Source: Phycisphaerales bacterium UBA7800
Lineage (GTDB): Bacteria; Planctomycetota; Phycisphaerae; Phycisphaerales; Phycisphaeraceae
Assembly (NCBI GenBank): GCA_002480565.1
Contig: DLCK01000079.1
Coordinates: 1 to 64,000 of the forward strand
Direction of reading: 5' to 3'
Length of the DNA stretch: 64,000 bases
In this document: piece by piece, positions 44,486 to 53,232 of the stretch
Numbering within the stretch: the first letter of the stretch is position 1
How the letters are laid out: each line of letters begins with the position of its first letter
Program-made: the position numbers and the translations under genes
Notes under the pieces: model-generated
The model's database searches: none
Told to the model about the DNA's origin: nothing
What the model saw: the letters and a program-made list of their open reading frames with translations, nothing else

Positions 44486-45856
44486 ATGCAGGACATGACA
44501 CCAAAAGAAATCGTTGTTGAACTCGACAAGTACATCATTGGGCAAAACGGCGCCAAGCGTGCTGTGGCGGTGGCCATTCGCAATCGTTGGCGTCGCCGTA
44601 AACTTGAAGAGGAAGTGGCACGCGAAGTTTATCCCAAGAACATCATCATGATCGGCCCCACAGGTGTGGGCAAAACGGAGATCGCTCGTCGTCTTGCCAA
44701 ACTCACCGGCGCCCCGTTTATCAAAATCGAAGCCAGCAAGTTCACCGAAGTCGGATACCACGGCCGGGATGTGGAGTCGATGATTCGTGACCTGCTTGAT
44801 CAGGCGATCAACATGGTCCGCGCGGAGATGGCAGAAGAAGTCCGCGTCAAAGCCACCGATGCTGCCAACGAACGGGTGGTCGATTTGCTGCTGCCAGGAT
44901 TCAACAGTGATGTGAAAGGCAACAGTGGTTACGTCCCTGTCGAGCAGTCCGAGGAACGCCGTCAGCATACGCGCAGCCGCCTGCTTGAACAGGTCAAAGC
45001 CGGACGTCTTGATGAGCGTGAAATTGAAATGACCGTCAGCAGCAAGCCTCAGACCTCGGTGATGTTTGCCAGCATGGGATTGGATCAAATGGACCCGGAC
45101 ATGGCCAACATGTTCGAACGCATGATTCCTGAGCAGTCTCAAACGCGCAAGCTCTCAGTGAAGGATGCACGCAACGTGCTCATTGAACAGGAGACTGACA
45201 AGCTGCTGGACAAGGACAAAATCACCACCGAAGCGATCAACCGCACGGAGAACAGCGGCATTGTATTCCTCGATGAAATCGACAAGATTGCAGTCAACAG
45301 CAGCGGTGGCAAGCAGGGCGGGCCGGACGTATCCCGTCAAGGTGTCCAGCGCGACTTGCTGCCCATCGTGGAAGGTTCCGTCGTCAATACGCGTTATGGC
45401 AGTGTGCATACGGATCACATATTGTTTGTCGCAGCTGGCGCGTTCCATGTGGCATCGGTCAGTGATTTGATGCCTGAATTACAGGGGCGATTCCCCATTC
45501 GCGTGGAACTTTCTGCTTTGACCCGTGAAGACTTCGTACGCATACTCACCGAGCCGGACAATGCTTTGACGCGACAGCAACAGGCGCTACTTGGTGTTGA
45601 AGGATTGAAGGTGACGTTTGATGATGACGCGATTGACGCCATTGCCGAGCTTGCTGCTCAAGCCAACACCACGTTGGAAAATATTGGCGCTCGTCGCTTG
45701 ATGACCATCGTGGAGAAGGTGTTCGAGGAAGTGAACTTTGATGCCCCAGAGCGCGTTGCAAAGGGTGATGAGACGTTTAGCGTCTCCGCGGACTTTGTGC
45801 GTCAGCAGGTTGCATCCATCGTGCAGGACGAAGACCTCAGCAAGTTTGTGTTGTGA
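44486..45856 (+). CDS. hslU: ATP-dependent protease ATPase subunit HslU
   Basis: A 456-residue AAA+ unfoldase of the HslUV (ClpYQ) protease. The N-terminus MTPKEIVVELDKYIIGQNGAK, Walker A GPTGVGKT with Lys63, Walker B IVFLDEIDK and the family's inserted I domain (about 110-240) are present. The C-terminus EDLSKFVL has the conserved tail that docks into HslV, which suggests a working peptidase partner. The frame is open back to 44312, but similarity starts at ATG 44486. hslV, usually just upstream, is not in this window. Its stop lies 23 bases from the end of the convergent glycosyltransferase. Confidence 0.92.
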   Translation: MQDMTPKEIVVELDKYIIGQNGAKRAVAVAIRNRWRRRKLEEEVAREVYPKNIIMIGPTGVGKTEIARRLAKLTGAPFIKIEASKFTEVGYHGRDVESMIRDLLDQAINMVRAEMAEEVRVKATDAANERVVDLLLPGFNSDVKGNSGYVPVEQSEERRQHTRSRLLEQVKAGRLDEREIEMTVSSKPQTSVMFASMGLDQMDPDMANMFERMIPEQSQTRKLSVKDARNVLIEQETDKLLDKDKITTEAINRTENSGIVFLDEIDKIAVNSSGGKQGGPDVSRQGVQRDLLPIVEGSVVNTRYGSVHTDHILFVAAGAFHVASVSDLMPELQGRFPIRVELSALTREDFVRILTEPDNALTRQQQALLGVEGLKVTFDDDAIDAIAELAAQANTTLENIGARRLMTIVEKVFEEVNFDAPERVAKGDETFSVSADFVRQQVASIVQDEDLSKFVL

Positions 45857-45879
45857 TGCAAAAACCAATCAGCTGAGTT

Positions 45880-47067
45880 TTATGCTGCCATGCGTTCTTG
45901 CTTGGATTGCATGGAATGAAGTTTGTCATACACGCGCATCATGCGTTGCATGCGAGACTCGAAAGTGAAGTGGGTGTAAATGCGTTGACGGGCTTGCAGG
46001 GCTGTTTGTTGGAGTTGGTTCTCGTTAGCGAGATAGTTTTGAATCATGCCAACCCACGCGACTGGTTGCTCGGTTGGCAGGATCAGCCCACAGCGTCCAT
46101 CATCAAGCAGATCACGCACGCCACCGACGTCTGTTGCAGCAACGGGGATGGCCATCGTCATGGCTTCGAGCACCACGTTGGGAAGTCCCTCGGTATGGCT
46201 AGGTAGCAGCAGCATGTCCATCGCCTGGTAGTACATTTGCGAGTTGGTTTGCCAACCCCAAAATGTCACACGATCGGTGACGTTGAGCGTTTGAGCCTGT
46301 TTTTCAAGGTTCTTTCGCTCCGGTCCATCACCAATAAGATGCAGTTCGCAGTCAGGTAATTTGGCGATGGCATCAATTGCGCGATCGACACCTTTTTCCA
46401 CACTCAGGCGTCCGACGATGCCGATGACGGTGCGCTGAGTGTCAATGTTCAGTTCACTGCGTGCCTGGCTTTGCGTATGTGTCTGTTGATACTCTTCAGG
46501 TCGGATGGCGTTGGGGATGTAGGTCAACTTTGAGGTGCTGATTTTCAGTTTATCGCGACAGTGTTCGTAGAGTTTGGGACTGACCGTGACCACTTCGTCA
46601 TAACGTTTAAGACAGTAGTTGTCGATGTGATAGTAAAGCTTGGTTCGCAGTGTTTCGCAGGTCCAGCCATGCACGGTGGTGATCAGTTTCATGTTCGGCT
46701 GTTTGCGACGAATCATCAGGCCCAGCAGGTTGGACTTATAGTCGTGTCCATGCCAAACGTCAATATTTTGCTTGTCACAGATATTTAGAAGTGACTTGTA
46801 GGTCTTGAAACTTACCGCGCCGGTTTCGGGGATTTCGATGATTGGGCAGCGGTGTTTGGTTGCTTGGGTTTTGAAGGTTTTAAAATCTTTGGAACCCTTG
46901 GGGTAGATGTATGCCGTCTGCATACTGTATCGCTTAGGGTCCAGATATTGAGCACTACGGATGATGGTTTTATCCGGGCCGCCACCTGCGTTGGCGATCA
47001 CGCGAACGTGCAGCACCTTGGGGGCATTGGGATTGGGTTTGATCAAGTGTAGTGGCATGGTGTACAT
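45880..47067 (-). CDS. glycosyltransferase family 4
   Basis: A 395-residue GT-B glycosyltransferase that moves a sugar from a nucleotide sugar to a growing glycan, at the cytoplasmic face. The N-terminal domain has IANAGGGPDKTII and DVWHGHDYKSNLLG. The C-terminal donor domain has VGRLSVEKGVD, LIGDGPE and the SHTEGLPNVVLEAM stretch with the E-x7-E motif. ATG 47067 has GGAG 7 bases upstream. It is the last gene of the minus-strand glycan cluster 51217-45880, separated from the radical SAM gene by a 214-base gap that contains pieces of the CTAATCCCT repeat. Confidence 0.9.
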   Translation of the reverse strand: MYTMPLHLIKPNPNAPKVLHVRVIANAGGGPDKTIIRSAQYLDPKRYSMQTAYIYPKGSKDFKTFKTQATKHRCPIIEIPETGAVSFKTYKSLLNICDKQNIDVWHGHDYKSNLLGLMIRRKQPNMKLITTVHGWTCETLRTKLYYHIDNYCLKRYDEVVTVSPKLYEHCRDKLKISTSKLTYIPNAIRPEEYQQTHTQSQARSELNIDTQRTVIGIVGRLSVEKGVDRAIDAIAKLPDCELHLIGDGPERKNLEKQAQTLNVTDRVTFWGWQTNSQMYYQAMDMLLLPSHTEGLPNVVLEAMTMAIPVAATDVGGVRDLLDDGRCGLILPTEQPVAWVGMIQNYLANENQLQQTALQARQRIYTHFTFESRMQRMMRVYDKLHSMQSKQERMAA

Positions 47068-47281
47068 GTTCGGACTCCGGTATTCTGAAAACCAGACCCA
47101 TACTCACGATTGAGTGATGGGCTGGTTTAAAGCTTTCTCCACGCCGCCTGTGGCGCAGGGTTTTTATCGATTCAGGTTGCCGGACCCGTTTTGGGGACTC
47201 ATTATTTGTCCCCTGATTTTCAATGAATTTACTTTAGTGTTCTTTTCTAATCCCTTTTCACTAATCCCTAATCACTTTTCT

Positions 47282-48508
47282 TTACAGCATAAATCCAGGA
47301 CAGTTTGCACAGGGATTGTCTTTGCTTTGTTCGTCTGTGAGTTTGTGTTTGAAGCTTCGGCGTGAGTTGCGGTATTTCTCGCCGTTCCAGATTTTTTTGA
47401 ATCCATGTTCAAACACGTTGCCCATGTCGTCAGCTTGTTCAAATGAACCGCAGCAGGTGGAGACTTCGCCATCCCAATTGATGACGCTCATTCGCCAGGG
47501 CCAATCGCAGTTCATGGTTTTCTTGCCATTGAATTCTTCGCTTTTGACGGACTTGCCTTCGACGATGTCGCGGTACTGTGGCAGTGTGTAGTTGTCATCT
47601 TCTGGAATCCATTCTTCGATATGGTCTTTGACTTTCTTTTCCAGAATATCCGGTGCCAATCCCAGGGGTTGGAGTTTTTGATCCTTGTCCTGGAAGCGGA
47701 TATTCAAAGAAGCGGTGGAGAAGACAGCTTTGCAGCCTAGTTCATCTGCGAGTAATTGGAAGGCTTCTTTTTCGTGTTCATTCTTTTTGGTGACCACGAA
47801 GTTCAACTGCACCTGCGGTGTGGTTGAGCCCATGTCATTTCGTGTTTGAATGATGTTTCTTATTTTTTCGACAGAGTCTTCAAGTGTTTTACCAGGCTGA
47901 TAGCATTCATAGGTTTCCTGTGATGCACCATGTAGTGAACAGGTGAGCAGGTCCAAACCGGAGTTCACGATTTCTTTGGCTTGCCCTTTACCAGGTTTGA
48001 ATGCATGGAGATTTGAACTGATGTAGGTCCAAACACCTTTGTCATGGGCATACCGGATCATCTTGTAAATGTCAGGTACGATCAGCGGATCACCCCACAT
48101 GGACAAATCAAGACTCAGAAGAGTGCGCTTGGTTTGGTTGATGAGCGTTTGATACTGTTCAAAGGTCATGGAACCTTTGGGGCGTCCCTGAATTCCAAGT
48201 CCGGTAGGGCAGAGTTGACATTTGGTATTACAGATATTCGTCGACTCAATCTTCATCTTGTAGGGCATGCCAAGGACATGTTCTGTTTTGAAGTAGAACT
48301 GCACATTGACCATGGCCATGTTCAGGAGCTTGACAGTACTCAGATAGCGACGGTTACGCCACATATAGAACACACCCCGTGCGATGAAGTCGATGGTTGC
48401 CAGCAGCCACGCGTAAGGCTTGAAGCGACGAGGCGTCTCTTTGAGTCTTTGTGTATAGGCAACCGTACGAGCCAGTTGGGCATTGATGTTGACGTTTAGT
48501 GTGGTCAT
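47282..48508 (-). CDS. radical SAM protein with SPASM-type C-terminus
   Basis: A 408-residue radical SAM enzyme. The cluster motif is CNTKCQLC (Cys93, Cys97, Cys100). The barrel contains LLSLDLSMWGDPLI and ISSNLHAF. The C-terminal part has further Cys (NCDWPW, STCCG, CANCPG), which fit auxiliary Fe-S binding of the SPASM type. About 80 N-terminal residues with a hydrophobic, basic stretch suggest contact with the membrane. Radical SAM/SPASM proteins occur in polysaccharide clusters, but the reaction is not known here. Its ATG overlaps the stop of the O-antigen ligase-like gene (ATGA), so the two are translationally coupled. Confidence 0.88.
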   Translation of the reverse strand: MTTLNVNINAQLARTVAYTQRLKETPRRFKPYAWLLATIDFIARGVFYMWRNRRYLSTVKLLNMAMVNVQFYFKTEHVLGMPYKMKIESTNICNTKCQLCPTGLGIQGRPKGSMTFEQYQTLINQTKRTLLSLDLSMWGDPLIVPDIYKMIRYAHDKGVWTYISSNLHAFKPGKGQAKEIVNSGLDLLTCSLHGASQETYECYQPGKTLEDSVEKIRNIIQTRNDMGSTTPQVQLNFVVTKKNEHEKEAFQLLADELGCKAVFSTASLNIRFQDKDQKLQPLGLAPDILEKKVKDHIEEWIPEDDNYTLPQYRDIVEGKSVKSEEFNGKKTMNCDWPWRMSVINWDGEVSTCCGSFEQADDMGNVFEHGFKKIWNGEKYRNSRRSFKHKLTDEQSKDNPCANCPGFML

Positions 48509-49935
48509 GGCGTAATGAGTCCTCGAATCAACTCAGGCATAGGCCCTGAGATGGGCGGGTTATCAAGTTGTTTGATCTTGTTGTGTGCATGGACCAGTGC
48601 GTCTTCGGATTCATGAGCATGAGCACCACGAAGTCGGGCAATATGCTGCTGACTGATATGAGGCATGACTGAAGCCAACACCAGTAACAACCATGGCAGT
48701 TCCACAACTTCCACTGACAGGAAGATGGCACCGAAGGAGAAGATCAGCAGGGCGGCTTCACAACCACGGGTTAACTGAATTGTCTGTTCGGTGAGATGGT
48801 CCATCTCAGCATCTGGCGCCCTGGCTTTACGTTCTTTGACATACTCTTTGCAGTAAAGCCTTGTACGTCGCAGACTCCAAAAGGCGGTAATCTGAATGGC
48901 AATATAGGTCAGCATGGCCAGGACACCACTGTCGGCGGCAATCTGGATGTACTGACTGTGAATCGTACGACCTACGCGGTCTGCACCATAGTTCTGAATG
49001 AAGTAAGCGGAGTTGCGAATGCCTTGGCCGGTGATCGGATTTTCCATGGCAATGGCCCAGCCGGCGCTCCAACTGTCAAAACGTGATTGTGCGCTTTGGT
49101 CAGCATCGAAATCGCTGGTAGAGAAAAAGCGTTCGCGGATTTCCTGCCCCGCAAGAGCTGGGACGATCAATACCACTAGAAGCAGCATCATTGCAGCTTG
49201 ATATCGCGGGCGATGGTTAATTAGAATCCACAGAATACCCGCCACGACTGAAAGCATGGCACCACGGGAATAACTCATGAGTGTCCCGTGAAGCATCAGC
49301 AGTGTGATAAACCAACAACCGAGTTTTATCATCTTGCTCTTGGCGCTGGTGGCAAAGGCGTATGCCAAGGGGAGACACATAGCCAGCATCAAACCTGCAC
49401 CGTTGTTGTCCAGACCACCATAGCCACGATGGTAGATATCCAGACGGTTTTCAACCAGGTAAAGATAGTTGATTTCCCATGCAACGTATCCGATGGCGAT
49501 CACGATCATGGCTAACATCACGCGGATTTGCCAGAGGCGATCGAGAATCAGACTGGTGATCAATGCCATGAGCATGATCTTGCCATATTCGATTCCCCAG
49601 AATTGAGCGGTTTGCGGGAAATAGGCGTTGAGCATACTGCCCAGTAGAAGCAAGCCGTAAAGCAGGATCAGGCAGGGCATCAGGTGAAGCCGTAAACGGA
49701 AAAAGCCGCGGCCTGCATTGATCATCAGACTCACGAATACAATCAGTGAAGCGAAGAGTGACCAGCGCAACTGCATCGGCAAAGCCCAGTTCCAAAGGTA
49801 CTGTGGACGAAGCACCGCCAAGGTGTAGTACAGCAGGATGCCCCAGAACGGATGGTAAACCGCACCAAGACCTCCAAGCAGCGTTGCACAAGCTAGGAAT
49901 AGCATGTGTTTCATACGAAACGGTTCCTCGAACAT
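48505..49935 (-). CDS. O-antigen ligase/polymerase-like membrane protein
   Basis: A 476-residue protein with about ten to twelve hydrophobic helices and a large periplasmic loop (about 265-330) holding GQGIRNSAYF and RTIHSQYIQIAADSG, the Wzy/WaaL region. SYSRGAMLSVVAGILWIL is also typical. It resembles O-antigen ligases, in particular the type annotated as exosortase-associated O-glycosylation ligase. Such proteins join or transfer lipid-linked glycans at the outer face of the inner membrane. The start at 49935 has AAGGA 7 bases upstream; the frame reaches 49959 only through less likely codons. It lies 52 bases after the GT9 gene. Confidence 0.85.
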   Translation of the reverse strand: MFEEPFRMKHMLFLACATLLGGLGAVYHPFWGILLYYTLAVLRPQYLWNWALPMQLRWSLFASLIVFVSLMINAGRGFFRLRLHLMPCLILLYGLLLLGSMLNAYFPQTAQFWGIEYGKIMLMALITSLILDRLWQIRVMLAMIVIAIGYVAWEINYLYLVENRLDIYHRGYGGLDNNGAGLMLAMCLPLAYAFATSAKSKMIKLGCWFITLLMLHGTLMSYSRGAMLSVVAGILWILINHRPRYQAAMMLLLVVLIVPALAGQEIRERFFSTSDFDADQSAQSRFDSWSAGWAIAMENPITGQGIRNSAYFIQNYGADRVGRTIHSQYIQIAADSGVLAMLTYIAIQITAFWSLRRTRLYCKEYVKERKARAPDAEMDHLTEQTIQLTRGCEAALLIFSFGAIFLSVEVVELPWLLLVLASVMPHISQQHIARLRGAHAHESEDALVHAHNKIKQLDNPPISGPMPELIRGLITP

Positions 49936-49987
49936 CGAGTTTTCCTTCCTTTCTCCCACTCCTTAGCGCAAACTCAGCAATTGATGA

Positions 49988-51217
49988 TTAACCTGCCTGG
50001 CGATAACGCAACACCGGAAGCGATAGCTCCCGAGTCTTGTGATGTCGCAGACCTGATAATCTTTGCTGAAGGATACGCCGGACCGCTTTCACGGCATCGT
50101 CCAACTCGACTGCGTCGAGACAAACGTCACCCTGATCGCAAACCCGCTTGTAACAGGGGCCACACGGCACGCCTGCTACAAGTTTCTCTCCCTGCCCATA
50201 AAGGGCAATCTCCTGCTCGCAGGTAGGACCAAACAAAACCAACACGCCTTTCTCTAACGCGATGGCAACATGCATGGCCATGGTATCCCCACTAAGCAGC
50301 ACAGTGCATAAGTCAACCAGCGACACAAATGCCGGTTCCTTATGATGCGTCTCTCCGTCAAACACACCGTTGGCATCACCTGCAAGATCAAGCTTTCTCA
50401 TTATCTCGTCGATGATCGGGCGTTCATCCGGGCCACCCAGAAGCAGAACCTGCATATCAGGTTCATGAACTTTTAGCTTCTGGATCAATGAAGCCTGTTT
50501 CCCAGCAGGCCACATCTTGTTTGCAAACACTTTCCCTGCGCCAACATTGATTCCCAACGTCGGGCGAGATTCATCCCATCCCAGATCACTTAGACGTGCA
50601 ACATGCTTGGCACGTTCGTCTGCGTTCATTGGAAGGGTGTAGCGTTGTTTTTTGTATTTCCACCCAAAAGCATCGTAAATCAGCTCCGGGTAAGTCTTGG
50701 TATTTTGGTTGAATTTCAATTCGTCGGATAAGCCCAATTCAAAGTAACCGACCGCTTCTTCATTTAGAGGAACCGGCGTGCCAAAGCTGCTTAGCCCGAC
50801 ACCGAGTTTCTTCTTGGCATTGATGGACATGGCCAAACTCGCAGGTTCAGCTTCCTTGTCCAGGCAGATCATCAAATCAAAAGCTTCGCGGTTCAATGTC
50901 ATTGCAGACATCGCATCAAACACCATCAGACGATCAATGTCAGGATGCCCTTGAAGCATCCGTGAGGCATTGGGTTTGGTCACCCAGGTAATCTGACTGT
51001 TTGGATATTGGCGACGAAGCTCAGGTAAAATGCAAAGCGTACGAACCACATCACCCAACGCACCAAGCTTGATGATGCAAATGCGAGCATCAAACGGAGC
51101 ATAGTGATCACAGCCGCCACAAAGACGGTTGGCAAAACACGGTTTGTCACCGCGGTAATGACGACAGTCAGGGGCAAGACTTGCAGTCTGTGAAAATGTC
51201 AGGGACTCTGTACGCAT
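49988..51217 (-). CDS. glycosyltransferase family 9, heptosyltransferase-like
   Basis: A 409-residue GT-B enzyme. Before the domain stands a Cys cluster, CRHYRGDKPC...LCGGCDHY (four Cys), perhaps a metal or Fe-S site. The GT9 core begins at ICIIKLGALGDVVRTLCILPEL, and its donor half has LGINVGAG, LLLGGPDE and VDLCTVLLSGDTMAMHVAIAL, the GxSGPxH-like region. GT9 enzymes add heptose or hexose to LPS core. I chose ATG 51217, with AGGAA 10 bases before it; the frame runs to 51319 by weaker starts. A second Cys group (GVPCGPCYKRVCDQGDVCL) near the end is usual for the family. Confidence 0.88.
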   Translation of the reverse strand: MRTESLTFSQTASLAPDCRHYRGDKPCFANRLCGGCDHYAPFDARICIIKLGALGDVVRTLCILPELRRQYPNSQITWVTKPNASRMLQGHPDIDRLMVFDAMSAMTLNREAFDLMICLDKEAEPASLAMSINAKKKLGVGLSSFGTPVPLNEEAVGYFELGLSDELKFNQNTKTYPELIYDAFGWKYKKQRYTLPMNADERAKHVARLSDLGWDESRPTLGINVGAGKVFANKMWPAGKQASLIQKLKVHEPDMQVLLLGGPDERPIIDEIMRKLDLAGDANGVFDGETHHKEPAFVSLVDLCTVLLSGDTMAMHVAIALEKGVLVLFGPTCEQEIALYGQGEKLVAGVPCGPCYKRVCDQGDVCLDAVELDDAVKAVRRILQQRLSGLRHHKTRELSLPVLRYRQAG

Positions 51218-51472
51218 CTGCTTGGTTTCCTGTGGCGGACTAATCCGAATAACCCGCACAGATGTTACGTTCGGCATAATCAGGTGACTGCTTAAGGCAA
51301 ACCGGAGTTGCTGCTTCAAACTTTTTTGAGATGTTCAATTGGTTATGGGACACAAAGAAAAACCACGCCGTCCACGTCTGATAATGCATGGCTTGGTTGG
51401 ATCAATGGCAACAAATCATCCGTATTGACTGATGATGCCGTTGATGCGTGTCCAAATAAAATAGTGATGATT

Positions 51473-51691
51473 TTACGCGCAGTCTTTGTGCTCGTCGTCT
51501 TGCTCATTGACCATCAGCCGCTGCAGACTGTAGGCAGCAATGCACATCAGACGCTGCTGGCCAGCTTCATCTATCTGAGATTTAAGATCCGCAGGCAGTT
51601 CAATTTCGTCCCATGCTTGATAAAGCGGCAGTTGATAAAGAAGTCGGGCGATCATGGCATCGACAGGGCGGGTGGGCTTGGATTGACTCAC
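51473..51691 (-). CDS. small hypothetical protein, GTG start
   Basis: A 72-residue acidic protein (VSQSKPTRPVDAMIARLLYQ at its start) with an amphipathic first half and a Cys near each of two places in the last part. No family is known to me. Support comes from GGGAG 8 bases before the GTG at 51691. It lies upstream of the GT9 gene on the same strand, with a 255-base gap. Confidence is moderate. Confidence 0.5.
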   Translation of the reverse strand: MSQSKPTRPVDAMIARLLYQLPLYQAWDEIELPADLKSQIDEAGQQRLMCIAAYSLQRLMVNEQDDEHKDCA

Positions 51692-51880
51692 AGAATACTC
51701 TCCCCCGGCCCCCCGAAAGAGTTTACGGACATCGGCATGCAACCATGCGCAGGGCTGTCCCGTAATCCTTACATCGTCACGAGATTAATCGCACTTCACA
51801 CAATTTTTCCGAACCTGCTAACATGTTCGTTGCTAATGAGTCAACAACTTCAGCAGTCAACTGCCAGGAGGGTCCAATAC

Positions 51881-52300
51881 ATGCTTCGCAATTCCGCTTT
51901 TATCGGTCTGTTTGTGTTATCAGGCATTCTCACTTGTTTAACAGGATGTCAATCTGATCCTACAACCAGCGACCAAGACCTCACGCAACTTGAGTATCCG
52001 CGGTTTCTGGAAATGAAGGCCAATCCGAAAATGCGTCTGGTTGTGATCGATGTACGATCCGCAGAACGCTATGCCACGGGACATATTCCCGGTGCAATCA
52101 ATATTTCGATTCCTGATTTGCGCCCTAATGATCCAAAGCTGGCAGATGCGACCGACATCGTGGTGTATGCCACTGGTTGGACGGAGTATCTTTCCCCAGC
52201 AGCTGCCAAGAAACTCCTGTCAATGAACTATAAAAATGTCTACGACTTCCGGGGTGGGATTGAAATGTGGCAGGCTTACGGCGGTCGCGTTGAACCGTGA
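51881..52300 (+). CDS. rhodanese-like lipoprotein lacking the active-site Cys
   Basis: A 139-residue lipoprotein. The signal peptide ends in the lipobox LTGC with Cys23 as the lipidation site, so lspA at 33934 would process it. The rest is one rhodanese domain (LVVIDVRSAERYATGHIPGAINI, VYDFRGGIEMWQAYG). The active-site loop reads VVYATGWTEYLS: the catalytic Cys is replaced by Ala, so sulfur transfer is unlikely and a binding role is more probable. ATG 51881 has AGGAGG 9 bases upstream; the frame open from 51308 has no other support. Confidence 0.85.
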   Translation: MLRNSAFIGLFVLSGILTCLTGCQSDPTTSDQDLTQLEYPRFLEMKANPKMRLVVIDVRSAERYATGHIPGAINISIPDLRPNDPKLADATDIVVYATGWTEYLSPAAAKKLLSMNYKNVYDFRGGIEMWQAYGGRVEP

Positions 52301-52344
52301 TTTAAAATTCACTTGGTTCAAACCCACATCGCAATCGCAGAAAT

Positions 52345-53205
52345 TTACTCGCCTGTTACCTGTTTAATCGCTTCGCTAAAGCGTTTGCGATACCAATGCA
52401 GGATCAGCAGATACACGCCGCAGATGAGCATCAACACAATCGCACCAATCATTGGGCCAACGTTGTAAAGCATCAGCCGTAAGCCGATGGGCGCTTTAAT
52501 GGTATTCAAACTGCTTGATAGAAAACTGCTATAGCTCGCGCAGACGATCAGGAATAAAAAAGTCAACATACTCAACCGCCGACTGAGGTTCGACATCCGC
52601 CGGTGGGGGATCATCGACGCGATGGACGAAGCATGCCAAAGCATTGCAAACGCACCAATCGCAAACCAGGCAGTCAGCAGACTCATTGTTTCAAACAAGC
52701 CGATCTTTTCGGTGATCGGTGGGATCACCAGACAGAACACAAATCCTACAACACTGCTGACTGTCATGAATCGGGCGATGCGTCGTGCGGTCGTGAGCTT
52801 TTCTTTTGACTGGTACGGCTGAGTCAATAGCCAGAAACCTGCAGCGCCGGGAAATAAAACCGCAACAAATAATATGTCCACCGCGGTCAGTGTCATCGAC
52901 GAAGTCATCCGCATGTTCTGTTGAATATTGATCGCAAAAATCAGAACCGCCATCGCAAAGAGGACGCAGGTAATCTGCATCAATCGTAAACCCAGACGCA
53001 TCTGTTTGAGCCAAATCATTGGGTAGTTTTTAAGGCGCTGAACGCGCGTCGTATCACTGACTGCTCGCCCACACTCAGGGCAATCGCCACTGGGTTTTAG
53101 ACTCCGCAGTAGATACCCGCAGCCTACGCAGGGCAGGTCTTCACTGATCGCCTGTTGGTCATCAAGTGTCACGCCTGCCTGTTTTGCTTGTTCGATGGCA
53201 TCCAT
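52345..53205 (-). CDS. zinc-ribbon multi-pass membrane protein
   Basis: A 286-residue protein. A zinc ribbon with Cys26, Cys29, Cys42 and Cys45 (CVGCGY...CPECGR) precedes about six membrane helices (about 70-92, 108-128, 143-163, 170-192, 205-227, 245-270). Proteins with this N-terminal ribbon are widespread in Planctomycetota, with no known function. The start has GGGGGAG 5 bases upstream. It lies 27 bases after trpF on the same strand and is probably cotranscribed with it. Confidence 0.85.
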   Translation of the reverse strand: MDAIEQAKQAGVTLDDQQAISEDLPCVGCGYLLRSLKPSGDCPECGRAVSDTTRVQRLKNYPMIWLKQMRLGLRLMQITCVLFAMAVLIFAINIQQNMRMTSSMTLTAVDILFVAVLFPGAAGFWLLTQPYQSKEKLTTARRIARFMTVSSVVGFVFCLVIPPITEKIGLFETMSLLTAWFAIGAFAMLWHASSIASMIPHRRMSNLSRRLSMLTFLFLIVCASYSSFLSSSLNTIKAPIGLRLMLYNVGPMIGAIVLMLICGVYLLILHWYRKRFSEAIKQVTGE

Positions 53206-53232
53206 AATAGCTCCCCCTTAACTTGCCATGCG

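Noticed and set aside
51308..51880. N-terminal extension of the rhodanese-like frame
   Set aside because: The lipoprotein signal and AGGAGG ribosome site place the start at 51881; the extension is antisense to the small gene at 51473.
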